This document shows, one piece after another, positions 27,480 to 36,158 of a DNA stretch of 64,000 nt. Position 1 is the stretch's first letter; each line of letters opens with the position of its first letter. Below the pieces are notes generated by a model. The model did not search any database. It saw nothing but the letters and a program-made list of their open reading frames with translations, and was not told the origin of the DNA. A program made the position numbers and the translations under genes. This DNA is from CAMQVM01 sp044433365 (lineage in GTDB: Bacteria; Bacteroidota; Bacteroidia; Bacteroidales; Rikenellaceae): the NCBI GenBank assembly GCA_044433365.1, contig JAWXTR010000003.1:3263-67262 (forward strand), written 5' to 3'.

Positions 27480-29165
27480 ATGGCAAGAATAGATAGCAAA
27501 GTTATTTTTATAACTACCTCTCCAAGAACTCCATCTAAAATGGTGCCTGAAATAGAATTGCTAAACTCTCATTTTGTTGGACAAGTTTGGAATAATGCGT
27601 CACAAATAGCATTTATAGATTTATTAAAAGATGAGAATTTTTTCAATGGGGAAGGTGCTAATGACCCTGCGTTTAGTGCAAGAGATAGAATAAATCGAGC
27701 TCCTAAAGCATTAGGTTTTATTAATCTATCTCCTACTATTAGTCTTACACCAGCAGGAGAAGAGTTAATACACTCTCGCAGAAAAGAAGAAGTGTTTTTG
27801 CGACAACTTTTAAAATTTCAAATACCCTCACCTTTCCATAAACCAAGTGAGAAAGCAGCTGACTTTTGGGTAAAACCCTATCTGGAACTATTTCGTCTTA
27901 TTCGTCATTTTGGGTCATTAAAATTTGATGAACTAATGATTTTTGGCTTACAATTAGTCAATTATCGACAATTCAACACTATCATCTACAAGATAGAGCA
28001 ATTTAGAATAGCAAAAGTGCAAAATCAAGGCAGCTATAAAATTTTTAAAGGCAAGTATCTGAAAAGAGAGTTACAAGAGATTTACCAAGATGATATTTCA
28101 GCTGGAGAAACCAATACACGCGAAAGTCGTAATACTTCCGTAGATGAATTTATAAAAACAAAAGCACGTAATATGCGAGATTATGCAGATGCTTGTATTC
28201 GTTATTTACGTGCAACAGGAATGATAAACATTTCACATATAGGAAAAACACTTTCTATCGTTCCAGAGAAACTTCCAGAAGTAGATTATTTTCTGAAATA
28301 CTCAGATAGAGACCCTTGTTTTGTAAACGACCAAACAAATTATTCAAACTATTTAGGTAATTCACAACTGCCTGTATTGCTTACAGACAACAGAGATTTA
28401 TTATTTGAAAAGTTACAAACAGAATTTAGAGACTTAGAAATTTCGGTAGATGCAACATTGACAGAATTAAAAGATCTTTTCAACGAAGAAACTTCTAATC
28501 GTAAAGCAAGGTTGATAGAGAATCAAATATCAGAAATAAAAGATTATAAAATATACGAAGATATTCAGAATACGTTTGCACAAATAAATGATAATTCATT
28601 GTATGATGCTCCGCTTATGCTTGAATGGAATACGTGGCGAGCAATGACAATGCTTGATGGTGGAAACATAAATGCCAATTTAAAGTTTGACGATTTTGGT
28701 AAACCAATGTCTACTGCACAAGGAAATATGGCTGATATTATTTGTGATTATGGCGATTTCGGACTTTCTGTTGAGGTTACAATGTCATCAGGACAACGCC
28801 AATACGAAATGGAGGGCGAACCTGTTACACGCCATCTTGCCAAACTAAAAAAAGCAATAAATAAACCTACATTTTGCTTATTTATTGCTCCAACAATCAA
28901 CGAGGCTTGTATTGCTCATTTCTACGCATTACATAAAATGAATATATCATACTACGGAGGGAAATCAACAATTGTTCCGTTACCGCTAACTATTTTTCAA
29001 AAAATGGTAGAAGATTCATATAAAGCAAATTATACGCCTCAATCGCAGCATGTAAAACGATTTTTTGAACGTTCAAATGAACTGGTTAAAACGTGCGAGA
29101 ACGAACAACAATGGTATGATCAAATTACTACGGAAGCATTAAATTGGTTAGAATGTAATTATTAG
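27480..29165 (+). CDS. AlwI-family type II restriction endonuclease
   Basis: Restriction nuclease of 561 residues, related to R.AlwI (GGATC, shifted cleavage). WNNASQIAFIDLLKDENFF and GFINLSPTISLTPAGEEL near the N-terminus, and especially DFGLSVEVTMSSG followed by YEMEGEPVTRHLA (~420-445), are family blocks; the latter region holds the putative catalytic acidic residues. It sits 10 bp after the methyltransferase and forms an operon with it. Base composition is more AT-rich than flanking housekeeping genes. The frame is complete and shows no lesion, so activity is plausible. Confidence 0.88.
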   Translation: MARIDSKVIFITTSPRTPSKMVPEIELLNSHFVGQVWNNASQIAFIDLLKDENFFNGEGANDPAFSARDRINRAPKALGFINLSPTISLTPAGEELIHSRRKEEVFLRQLLKFQIPSPFHKPSEKAADFWVKPYLELFRLIRHFGSLKFDELMIFGLQLVNYRQFNTIIYKIEQFRIAKVQNQGSYKIFKGKYLKRELQEIYQDDISAGETNTRESRNTSVDEFIKTKARNMRDYADACIRYLRATGMINISHIGKTLSIVPEKLPEVDYFLKYSDRDPCFVNDQTNYSNYLGNSQLPVLLTDNRDLLFEKLQTEFRDLEISVDATLTELKDLFNEETSNRKARLIENQISEIKDYKIYEDIQNTFAQINDNSLYDAPLMLEWNTWRAMTMLDGGNINANLKFDDFGKPMSTAQGNMADIICDYGDFGLSVEVTMSSGQRQYEMEGEPVTRHLAKLKKAINKPTFCLFIAPTINEACIAHFYALHKMNISYYGGKSTIVPLPLTIFQKMVEDSYKANYTPQSQHVKRFFERSNELVKTCENEQQWYDQITTEALNWLECNY

Positions 29166-29193
29166 ATGTATGTAAACGCTTATCTATATTTGT

Positions 29194-29401
29194 TAAAAAA
29201 CTTACAAATATGCGTGCTAGTGGCTCGGACGATAAAACATCTATCGCTCCTCCAATTATCTTCTCATTAGAAGAGGCACTTGAGTATATACAAGGTGATG
29301 AGTATGTAGAACTTACTCCAAAATCTATCCGTCTACGTAAAATTTACCTTGACGAGGTAGAACGTAAACGTCGTAGTTAATCAATCGGGTTTGGATTAAT
29401 T
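29194..29401 (+). pseudogene. Duplicated typA 3' end (right copy of the 208-bp repeat)
   Basis: Exact copy of the last ~60 codons of typA, including the stop at 29378-29380, and 21 bp beyond. It has no start and no promoter, so it is a footprint of the insertion of the restriction-modification module rather than a gene. Confidence 0.95.
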
Positions 29402-29403
29402 AT

Positions 29404-29448
29404 AAACAACAGATGAGGATGACTATGTCATCCTCATCTGTTGTTTTT
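29404..29448 (+). terminator. Perfect 20-bp stem terminator, probably the ancestral typA terminator
   Basis: AAACAACAGATGAGGATGAC, TAT loop, perfect complement, then T run. It follows the right repeat directly. Confidence 0.9.
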
Positions 29449-29455
29449 AAGTGGC

Positions 29456-29600
29456 AGCAGTAGAGACGATAGGTCTATCGTCTGTAATCTAACGTAAGCA
29501 AATTATAAATTATGAATTATAAATTGTAAATTATGAATTATGAATTATGAATTATTCTAAGTTCGATTACAGATGTTGGACCCAACATCTCTACGGGGTG
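29456..29600. repeat. Inverted pair of AGACG hairpins around an AT tract
   Basis: GTAGAGACGATAGGTCTATC (29461) and, inverted, AGATGTTGGACCCAACATCT (29566-29585) followed by CTAC. Between them lies a TAAATTATGAATTA tract. The two hairpins have different stem sequences but the same flanks. Confidence 0.75.
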
Positions 29601-29629
29601 TGTCACACTAATTAAATTAAAAAAAAATA

Positions 29630-29658
29630 TTGCAATATCCAATTTTTTTGTATCTTTG
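29630..29658 (+). promoter_or_regulatory. Promoter of the AspT-like carrier gene
   Basis: TTG at 29630-29632, 18 bases, then TATCTTTG at 29651-29658. A 170-base AT-rich leader separates it from the ATG at 29833; no recognised riboswitch is visible in it. Confidence 0.55.
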
Positions 29659-29832
29659 GAGGGTAAGCTGCTAATATTTAATATTTTAGAATTAATAAAT
29701 TTACATTATTTTTTATAGTTATTGATATATTATAATTTAAAATATTGTATTTCATTTACAAAATGAAACTTTTTTGTTTAAAAAATAATCAAAGGGAATT
29801 TTAATAATATCTTTCCCGAAAAACAAATTTAT

Positions 29833-31491
29833 ATGGATTTTTTATACGATTTACTATTCAAAACTTCCGTTGTTCAGTCTATTTTAGTTATTGCATTGAC
29901 AATATCTTTAGGATTGGTTTTTGGAAGAATTAAAGTGAAGGGCGTTTCTTTAGGAATCGCATGGGTGCTGTTTGTGGGTCTTTTCCTATCTCATTTAGGA
30001 ATGGTTATTAACCCTGAGGTTGAACACTTTGTAAAAGAGTTTGGTTTAATCCTTTTTGTCTACTCTATTGGGCTTCAAGTTGGGCCTGGATTTTTTGCTT
30101 CGCTTAAAAAGGGAGGCTTGTCGCTAAATCTAATGGCGGCTTCGATTATTCTGCTGGGTTGTATTACAACCTACGTCTTATACCTAATTACAGGTTTAGA
30201 TTTCGAGCAGATGATTGGTATCTATACTGGTGCTATCACAAATACCCCTGCCTTAGGTGCTGCTCAGCAAACCTATAGGGATATTACCGGTGACGATGGT
30301 AGTTTCTTAACTTTAGGTTATGCTGCTGCATATCCACTTGGTGTAATTGGTATTATCTTCTCTATGATTGCTGCAAAATCTATCTTTTCACGTTTTTTTG
30401 GAACTAAAGCAGTTGCAGCTGAGAAAAAGGGCAGTGGAGTGGTACATATAGATGTTAAGGTTACAAACCATGGTATAGAGGGACGTACTGTAGAGGATGT
30501 TTCGCATCTTATCAACCGTGATTTTGTGATATCTCGTATTGTAAACTCTGCATCGCAAATCGATATTGCTAAGCAGTCGACTGTGCTTAGAGATGGTGAT
30601 ATTTTACGTATCGTTACGCAAATTGATTGCGTCGACTCTATCGTTGCAACTATCGGTGAGCAGGTCTACACTTTCCAAGATAGCGACCACTCACTAGAAT
30701 CTAACCTTATCAGCCGTAGAATCGTCGTTACACGCCCAGAACATAATGGTAAGCGTATTTGTGAACTAAATATACGTGCTGTATATGGTGTAAATATCAC
30801 TCGTATTTACCGTGCAGGTATCGAACTACTTGCAACTGGCGACCTTAAGCTTCAACTTGGTGATAGAGTAAAAGTTGTAGGTAGCGAAGAGAATGTAAAT
30901 AAGGCTTCGGAGATATTGGGTAACTCTGTTAAACAGCTCGACCATCCAAATTTATTCCCTATCTTTATCGGTATCTTTTTAGGTATCATTTTAGGTTCAA
31001 TTCCGTTCTATGTTCCAGGTATGCCACAAGCTATTAAGCTTGGTTTGGCAGGAGGGCCGCTAATTGTTGCTATCTTAGTATCTCGTTTTGGTCCAACTTA
31101 TAAGTTGGTGACCTATACCACAAATAGTGCAAATATGATGATACGTGAGATTGGGGTTCTTCTATTTCTTGCCTCAGTAAGTTTGGGTGCAGGTGCAAAT
31201 TTTGTTGAAACAATTGTTAATGGTGGTTATATGTGGGTGCTTTATGGTGTAATTATCACCATTTTACCTCTTCTTATTGTGTCGTTTGTAGGTATTAAGT
31301 TCTTAAAAATTGATAGTGAAACTATGATGGGCTTAATGGCAGGAAGTACAACCGACCCACCAGCTCTAGCTTATGCAAATAGCATCGCTTCAAACGATAG
31401 AGCATCAGTAGCCTACGCTACAGTATATCCGCTAACGATGTTTTTAAGGGTTCTTTCGGGTCAGATTATGATTTTGATAGCCCTTAGCTAG
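29833..31491 (+). CDS. AspT/YidE/YbjL family transporter with two TrkA-C (RCK_C) domains
   Basis: Membrane carrier of the aspartate:alanine exchanger family, 552 residues. An N-terminal set of helices ending near 190, two tandem TrkA-C domains (about 200-280 and 290-370, with GRTVEDVSHLI and GKRICELNIRAVYGV), and a second helix set from 380. GAITNTPALGAAQQ in the first half and AGSTTDPPALAYAN in the second are the duplicated signature loops. Substrate unknown; relatives exchange dicarboxylates or amino acids. It stands as a single transcription unit. Confidence 0.88.
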   Translation: MDFLYDLLFKTSVVQSILVIALTISLGLVFGRIKVKGVSLGIAWVLFVGLFLSHLGMVINPEVEHFVKEFGLILFVYSIGLQVGPGFFASLKKGGLSLNLMAASIILLGCITTYVLYLITGLDFEQMIGIYTGAITNTPALGAAQQTYRDITGDDGSFLTLGYAAAYPLGVIGIIFSMIAAKSIFSRFFGTKAVAAEKKGSGVVHIDVKVTNHGIEGRTVEDVSHLINRDFVISRIVNSASQIDIAKQSTVLRDGDILRIVTQIDCVDSIVATIGEQVYTFQDSDHSLESNLISRRIVVTRPEHNGKRICELNIRAVYGVNITRIYRAGIELLATGDLKLQLGDRVKVVGSEENVNKASEILGNSVKQLDHPNLFPIFIGIFLGIILGSIPFYVPGMPQAIKLGLAGGPLIVAILVSRFGPTYKLVTYTTNSANMMIREIGVLLFLASVSLGAGANFVETIVNGGYMWVLYGVIITILPLLIVSFVGIKFLKIDSETMMGLMAGSTTDPPALAYANSIASNDRASVAYATVYPLTMFLRVLSGQIMILIALS

Positions 31492-31544
31492 GACCTAGAA
31501 ACTTTTGGTTAAAACCAAAAAAACATTATGAATTATGAATTACT

Positions 31545-31585
31545 GCCGTGTTCGATTACAGACGATAGACCTATCGTCTCTACGG
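31545..31585. repeat. AGACG hairpin, stem variant GATA
   Basis: GATTACAGACGATAGACCTA then TCGTCTCTAC; the stem AGACGATA / TATCGTCT is perfect around a GACC loop. Confidence 0.75.
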
Positions 31586-31644
31586 AGCGGAAAACAATTT
31601 ATAATTCATGCTAATAAAGGTTTGAAATTTTAAGCTATTTTTTT

Positions 31645-31851
31645 GGATTTTTCTCAAAAACTGTTTCCGCACACAGCAGTAGAGACGTAGCCCTGCTACG
31701 TCTAAAATCGAATTTTGCAAAGCAAAATGAGCTTACATAGCAATCAAAATTGAATTTGCCAAGCCAAATCCAAACTTAGACGTAGCAGGGCTACGTCTCT
31801 ACAGCCGAGCCACAAATTGTAATTTTTAACAACAGATTTTGAGAATGAGCC
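31645..31851 (+). mobile_element. ISL3-related MITE with AGACG hairpin pair
   Basis: About 207 bp. The right end matches ACAACAGATTTTGAGAATGA plus GCC exactly; the left end GGATTTTTCTCAAAAACTGT is degraded. The core carries GTAGAGACGTAGCCCTGCTA and its inverted partner. Homologous to 17348-17550 and to the start of 39624-40014. Confidence 0.78.
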
Positions 31852-31865
31852 ATTTTTCTACTTTA

Positions 31866-31900
31866 ATTAAGAATATGGCAATAATTGTTTTACACTACTT
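31866..31900 (+). repeat. Solo right end of the 163-bp hairpin element
   Basis: ATTAAGAATATGGCAATAAT through CACTACTT, identical to the last 35 bases of the full copies, followed by AG so that TA is kept at the border. Confidence 0.75.
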
Positions 31901-32080
31901 AGTCAAAAAACAACTATATTTTTGATGCTTTTTTAGAAAAAGCACACCCAAAGAATTGACAAAAATTGGTCGCTTTCACTCACGGCTTCGCTCCGCTTGC
32001 AAAAAGAGGAAGAAGGTTCTTCAAACCTTTATTGGCATAATTTATAATTCATAATTCATAATTTATAATATATAATTAAA

Positions 32081-33106
32081 ATGAAGTCCTACAAAAAATA
32101 TTACATACTCCTAACTATCTTAGTTGTGCTACTGTTTGCTGCAAATGTTTTCTTTGGGGCGATAAATATCCCTTTTAGCTCTGTTTTGGATGTAATTTTG
32201 GGTAGAAGTGAGCAGATGTCGACCGAGAGTATTATAATCTTAAATTCTCGTATTCCACAAACTATTACTGCGCTTTTTGCAGGAGTTGCACTAGCTATAA
32301 GCGGCTTAATGTTGCAGACTCTTTTCTCAAACGCACTAGCATCGCCCTCGATTATGGGTATAAGCTCTGGGGCAAGTATGGGAGTGGCAATTGTAACACT
32401 GTTTTTGGGTGGTAATATCGCCTCATTTGGTATTGGAGGACAACTAGCGATTATGGCTGCTTCGCTTATAGGGGCACTGTTGGTGCTGTTTGCTATACTT
32501 TTCTTCTCTTTAAAGGTTCGAAATACGGTGATGTTGTTAATTATTGGTATAATGGTGGGTTATGTGGCAAGTTCGGTGGTTTCTCTGCTTACCTACCTAA
32601 GTACTACTGAGGGAGTCTACACCTTTGTAATGTGGGGAATGGGCGATTTTTCGTCGGTTTCATCCTCAAATCTGGGCTATTTTACCTGCTCTATATTGGT
32701 GGCAATAATTATTGCTTTTTTGACTGTAAAGCCGCTAAATGGGCTACTGTTAGGTGAGAGTTATTGTGAAAATTTGGGGATAAACATAAAAAAGGCACGT
32801 ATTACAATTCTATTTTCAACAGGTATATTAACAGCAGTGGTAACAGCTTTCTGCGGACCAATCTCGTTTATCGGCTTGGTCGCTCCGCATATAGCACGCC
32901 TACTAATTGGAAGCTCCGACCATCGTGCATTACTTCCAACTACTGCTTTAATTGGTGGAATCACCACGCTACTTTGTAATCTTCTATCTACAACTGCGGG
33001 CGGTGGATTAATTATTCCGCTAAATGTAATCACACCTTGCTTAGGTGCACCAATTATCATATATGTTATTGTAAATAGAGATAAGATTCCTTATTTTAGT
33101 AATTAG
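32081..33106 (+). CDS. FecCD-family ABC transporter permease (iron, heme or cobalamin uptake)
   Basis: Inner-membrane permease of the BtuC/FhuB/FecCD family, 341 residues with about 9-10 helices. SRIPQTITALFAGVALAISG, NALASPSIMGISSGASMG and GPISFIGLVAPHIARLLIG (the last contacts the ATPase) are diagnostic. No ATP-binding or substrate-binding gene is next to it: it is flanked by 590 bp of repeats and by rmuC on the opposite strand. Substrate therefore undetermined; siderophore, heme or B12 are the usual ones. Confidence 0.9.
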   Translation: MKSYKKYYILLTILVVLLFAANVFFGAINIPFSSVLDVILGRSEQMSTESIIILNSRIPQTITALFAGVALAISGLMLQTLFSNALASPSIMGISSGASMGVAIVTLFLGGNIASFGIGGQLAIMAASLIGALLVLFAILFFSLKVRNTVMLLIIGIMVGYVASSVVSLLTYLSTTEGVYTFVMWGMGDFSSVSSSNLGYFTCSILVAIIIAFLTVKPLNGLLLGESYCENLGINIKKARITILFSTGILTAVVTAFCGPISFIGLVAPHIARLLIGSSDHRALLPTTALIGGITTLLCNLLSTTAGGGLIIPLNVITPCLGAPIIIYVIVNRDKIPYFSN

Positions 33107-33107
33107 A

Positions 33108-33138
33108 CAAATCCGCAAAACCTTTTTTTGCGGATTTG
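33108..33138. terminator. Bidirectional terminator between the FecCD permease gene and rmuC
   Basis: CAAATCCGCAAAA pairs with TTTTTGCGGATTTG around a short loop, with A and T runs serving both strands. Confidence 0.85.
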
Positions 33139-33144
33139 CTTATC

Positions 33145-34701
33145 CTACTCCCTAGTCACTAGCTTCTTACCGCTACGAACCCCCAAATCAGAGAGCATTT
33201 CAGCTTGGCGAATAAGATTACCACTACCTGTTGATAGTTTATTCATCGCATTATCATAGCTACGTGTAGTTTGGTCTATATTTCGCTTGATAGCCTCCAT
33301 ATCGGTCAGAAAGCCTGCAAATTTATCGAGCATTAATGCCCCACGTTTTGCAATTTCGATAGCATTTTTATTCTGCGCATCTCTACTCCAAAGGTCGTAA
33401 ATCAATTTTAAAGCAGTAATTAGATGTGTTGGAGTTACAAGTAATATTTTTTTCTTGTAGGCATACTCCCAAAGAGCAGTATCAGATGTTAGAGCAAGCA
33501 TATAGGCAGGCTCAACAGCCATAAACATCATCACAAAATCTAACGACTCGTTTTTATATTCATAACGCTTAGCACTAAGTGAATCAATATGGCGACGCAC
33601 CGAAATGATATGCTCTTTTTCAGCGGTTTCAGCCTCTTCTACAGTTGTAGCTGAACTATAACGTACATAGGCGGTCATCGACACTTTAGAGTCGATTATC
33701 ACCTCTCTGCCATCTGGATAGCGCACAATTACATCAGGGCGAAGTATATTTCCCTCATCGGCACGTGTACTCTCTTGCAAAAAGTAGTGTTCACCTTCGG
33801 TTAGTCCCGAGTTTGTCAATATTTTTTCAAGAATCATCTCACCCCAATCCCCTTGAAATTTAGGGTTGTATTCTCCCTTAATCGCTTTTACTAAAGAGGT
33901 CGCCTCATTGCCCAATTTATGGTTTAATTCCATCAATTTTCCTAGCTCAGTGCGAAGTGCAGCACCCTCTTTTGCAGAATCTATATTTTGTCTATCTACT
34001 CTCTTCCCAAACTCCGAAAGCTCACGAGCTAATGGCTCTACAAGGCGAGTAACGCTTTGCGAAGAGTCCGCCAGAAATTTTTCACTACGTTTTTCGATAA
34101 TTTCGTGAGCTACATTTTCGAAAATAGTTTTGAATTGCTCTTGTTGCTGTTCATTTTGCTGATTTATAAGCTCTTCACGCTTTTTTAAAGAGTTTATCTG
34201 CTCTTGATAACTGCTTATTTCAGAGCTTAGAGAACTGTTTTTTTCTCTTATTTGTGAAATATTTTCGGCAAATTCAGCTATTTGGGTTTCTAGCTCTTTT
34301 TGTCGCTCTAAAAGCCTATTTTCTGCAAGTTTAGCACCATTAATCTGCTCTTTATAACCGCTTGCTTGAGCCAACAATTGGCTGTTTTGCTCTATTTGAG
34401 AAGCTAAAGAGTCTCTGAGGTTCTCAACTTGTGCAACTATATTGTTAAAACTAACATTTTGCTGCTCTTCTCGCTCTTTAAGTGCTCTAATTTGCTCATT
34501 TGCAACGCTTAGCTCTGACAATAGTGAGCTATTACGAGCGGCAATCTCTTCTATCTGTTGAGAGAAGGCATCACGTTGCTCAAAAATTTCGTATTCTCTT
34601 TCATCACTTCTCTTTTTACTCTGTCTAGCTATCAAAAAGGCTGCAACTATAGCAATTAATGCAACAACGAGTGTTCCCAACATTATTAATTCATAATTCA
34701 T
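33145..34701 (-). CDS. rmuC: DNA recombination protein RmuC homologue
   Basis: A 518-residue protein with one N-terminal membrane helix (residues ~5-25), a long coiled coil (~30-200, rich in Gln and Glu) and a C-terminal nuclease-like domain. QGDWGEMILEKILTNSGL and PDVIVRYPDGREVIIDSKVS carry the acidic and Lys residues of the restriction-like fold. RmuC limits inversions at short inverted repeats in E. coli, of interest in a region this rich in palindromes. First gene of a minus-strand set with the DUF3109 gene upstream. Confidence 0.9.
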   Translation of the reverse strand: MNYELIMLGTLVVALIAIVAAFLIARQSKKRSDEREYEIFEQRDAFSQQIEEIAARNSSLLSELSVANEQIRALKEREEQQNVSFNNIVAQVENLRDSLASQIEQNSQLLAQASGYKEQINGAKLAENRLLERQKELETQIAEFAENISQIREKNSSLSSEISSYQEQINSLKKREELINQQNEQQQEQFKTIFENVAHEIIEKRSEKFLADSSQSVTRLVEPLARELSEFGKRVDRQNIDSAKEGAALRTELGKLMELNHKLGNEATSLVKAIKGEYNPKFQGDWGEMILEKILTNSGLTEGEHYFLQESTRADEGNILRPDVIVRYPDGREVIIDSKVSMTAYVRYSSATTVEEAETAEKEHIISVRRHIDSLSAKRYEYKNESLDFVMMFMAVEPAYMLALTSDTALWEYAYKKKILLVTPTHLITALKLIYDLWSRDAQNKNAIEIAKRGALMLDKFAGFLTDMEAIKRNIDQTTRSYDNAMNKLSTGSGNLIRQAEMLSDLGVRSGKKLVTRE

Positions 34702-34724
34702 AATTCACAATTCATAATTTATAA

Positions 34725-35312
34725 TTATACACCCTCTATCTCCCCTTTTTCAATAATTTCGTCGACCTCTGTCAAATATTGGTAGAAAGTCTCACCAAAG
34801 GCTCTGATAATTGGCTCTTTTAGTGATTGATACACCTTTACCTTGCTCTTTAGTCCGCATTTTACTGCATCTGAGCAGACGCTCCAGCGGTGGTAGTTTA
34901 GCCCTATCATTCCATTGTTAAAGGTCTTTGTACGAATTGGATATAGATGGCATGAAATAGGTTTTTTATAATCAATTTCACCAGCTCTATACGCTTTTTC
35001 GATAGCACAAAGGGTTAGTCCTCCCTCGTTAACTGTATAGGCACACTCTGCTCCATTTACTAGTGGAGTTGTAAGGTCGCCATCGCTATCAATTACAAAA
35101 ATTCCCTGCTCATCTATCGCTTCAGCCCCCTCTGGGGTCATATATTTTTTGATTATTTCGATATTTTTATCAATCTCATCCACTTCGTCTACCTCTAACG
35201 GTGCACCGCTATCGCCCTCGACGCAGCAGATACCTTTACAGGCTGCTAAATCGCAGCAAAAATACTCTTCAAAAATATCTTGACTTACAATTTTATCTTC
35301 TATCTCTATCAT
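34725..35312 (-). CDS. DUF3109 family protein, cysteine-rich
   Basis: A 195-residue protein common in Bacteroidota. The cysteines in CCDLAACKGICCVEGDSGAP near the start, CAYTVNEGGLTLCAIEKAY and SCHLYPIR suggest a metal or Fe-S site of the YkgJ-like CxxxC type. Biochemical role unknown. It lies 23 bp upstream of rmuC on the same strand, in the spacer of which there is an AT tract. Likely one transcription unit. Confidence 0.85.
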   Translation of the reverse strand: MIEIEDKIVSQDIFEEYFCCDLAACKGICCVEGDSGAPLEVDEVDEIDKNIEIIKKYMTPEGAEAIDEQGIFVIDSDGDLTTPLVNGAECAYTVNEGGLTLCAIEKAYRAGEIDYKKPISCHLYPIRTKTFNNGMIGLNYHRWSVCSDAVKCGLKSKVKVYQSLKEPIIRAFGETFYQYLTEVDEIIEKGEIEGV

Positions 35313-35366
35313 TTTTTTATTTCTTTATCTGTTTAGAAGTTCCCTTTAATGGTTGGTTATATATGT

Positions 35367-35543
35367 GAATAAAGGTTTGAGCTTTTTAAGCTATTTTTGC
35401 TATTCGAGTTATAAAAAAATAACTTTTGTTAATGCTTTTTAAAAAAAAGCACGCCCTTTGGGCTGGCAAAAATCGTTCACTTTCGTTCACGGCTTCGCTC
35501 CGCTCGCAAAGAGCGGAAGAAGGGCTTTCTTGCCCTTTATTGG
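35367..35543. repeat. AATAAAGG-type repeat, full copy
   Basis: About 177 bp with inverted ends AATAAAGGTTTGAG and CCCTTTATTGG. Interior blocks are TTTAAGCTATTTTTGC, AAAAGCACGCCC, GGCTGGCAAAAATCG and the GGCTTCGCTCCGCTCGC segment. Other copies: 58048-58193, 63701-63860 (inverted), 31613-32037 (interrupted), and a minimal form at 37450-37498. Confidence 0.8.
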
Positions 35544-35559
35544 TATTATATACAGTTTG

Positions 35560-36153
35560 TTACATCTCAATTCTGTTATTTAGAGCATGAACAAGCGTAA
35601 TTTCATCGGTTAAATCGATTCCTTCGCCCACTCCAATACCCTTTGCAATAGCCGAAACCTTCACTCCATAAGGTTCTAGTTTTCGACGAATATAAAAGGC
35701 TGTTGTATCGCCCTCTACCGACGAGGGAAGAGCTAAAATAGCCTCTTTCACCTCTCCGTTTCTTACATTATCCTCCAACAGGTCGATTTTAAGCATTGAT
35801 GGCGAAATTCCTTGCATTGGCGAGATTACCCCTCCAAGCACATGGTAAAGCCCATTATAGCTCCCTGTTGCCTCAATCGAGAATAAATCTTTGACCTGCT
35901 CTACAACGCATACCACCGACTTATCTCTCGACATATCACTACAGATAGGGCATATTGGGGTGTCGGATATATTATTGCAGAGGGTGCAATATTTTATATT
36001 TAACCTAAAATTTTCGATGGCTCTAGCTAATGCAACAGAGTTAATTTCGGGTTGTCGTAGCAGATGTAGTGCAAGTCGCAACGCCGAACGCTCTCCAACC
36101 GATGGTAGTTTTGCAAGCTCCTCTACTACACGTGTTAAAAGTTCGCTTTTCAT
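35560..36153 (-). CDS. recR: Recombination protein RecR
   Basis: Acts with RecF and RecO to load RecA at gaps. The 197 residues show the helix-hairpin-helix LAKLPSVGERSALRLALHLL, a zinc finger CTLCNNISDTPICPIC (~57-72), and a Toprim domain (VCVVEQVKDLFSIE). The Walker-like GVISPMQGISP block is also present. The M16 gene ends 5 bp upstream of its start, so the two are co-transcribed. No dnaX or YbaB gene is adjacent, unlike in many Proteobacteria. Confidence 0.95.
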   Translation of the reverse strand: MKSELLTRVVEELAKLPSVGERSALRLALHLLRQPEINSVALARAIENFRLNIKYCTLCNNISDTPICPICSDMSRDKSVVCVVEQVKDLFSIEATGSYNGLYHVLGGVISPMQGISPSMLKIDLLEDNVRNGEVKEAILALPSSVEGDTTAFYIRRKLEPYGVKVSAIAKGIGVGEGIDLTDEITLVHALNNRIEM

Positions 36154-36158
36154 TATAA

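Larger units (their letters stand above)
31613..32037. repeat. AATAAAGG-type repeat interrupted by other elements
   Basis: The left end AATAAAGGTTTGAAATTTTA is at 31613-31644, and the right part (AGAAAAAGCACACCC to CCTTTATTGG) at about 31924-32037. Inside lie an ISL3-related MITE (31645-31851) and a solo end of the 163-bp element (31866-31900). Confidence 0.7.

Noticed and set aside
29659..29832. Possible riboswitch in the leader of the AspT-like gene
   Set aside because: The 170 bases are almost pure A and T with no conserved aptamer that I recognise.
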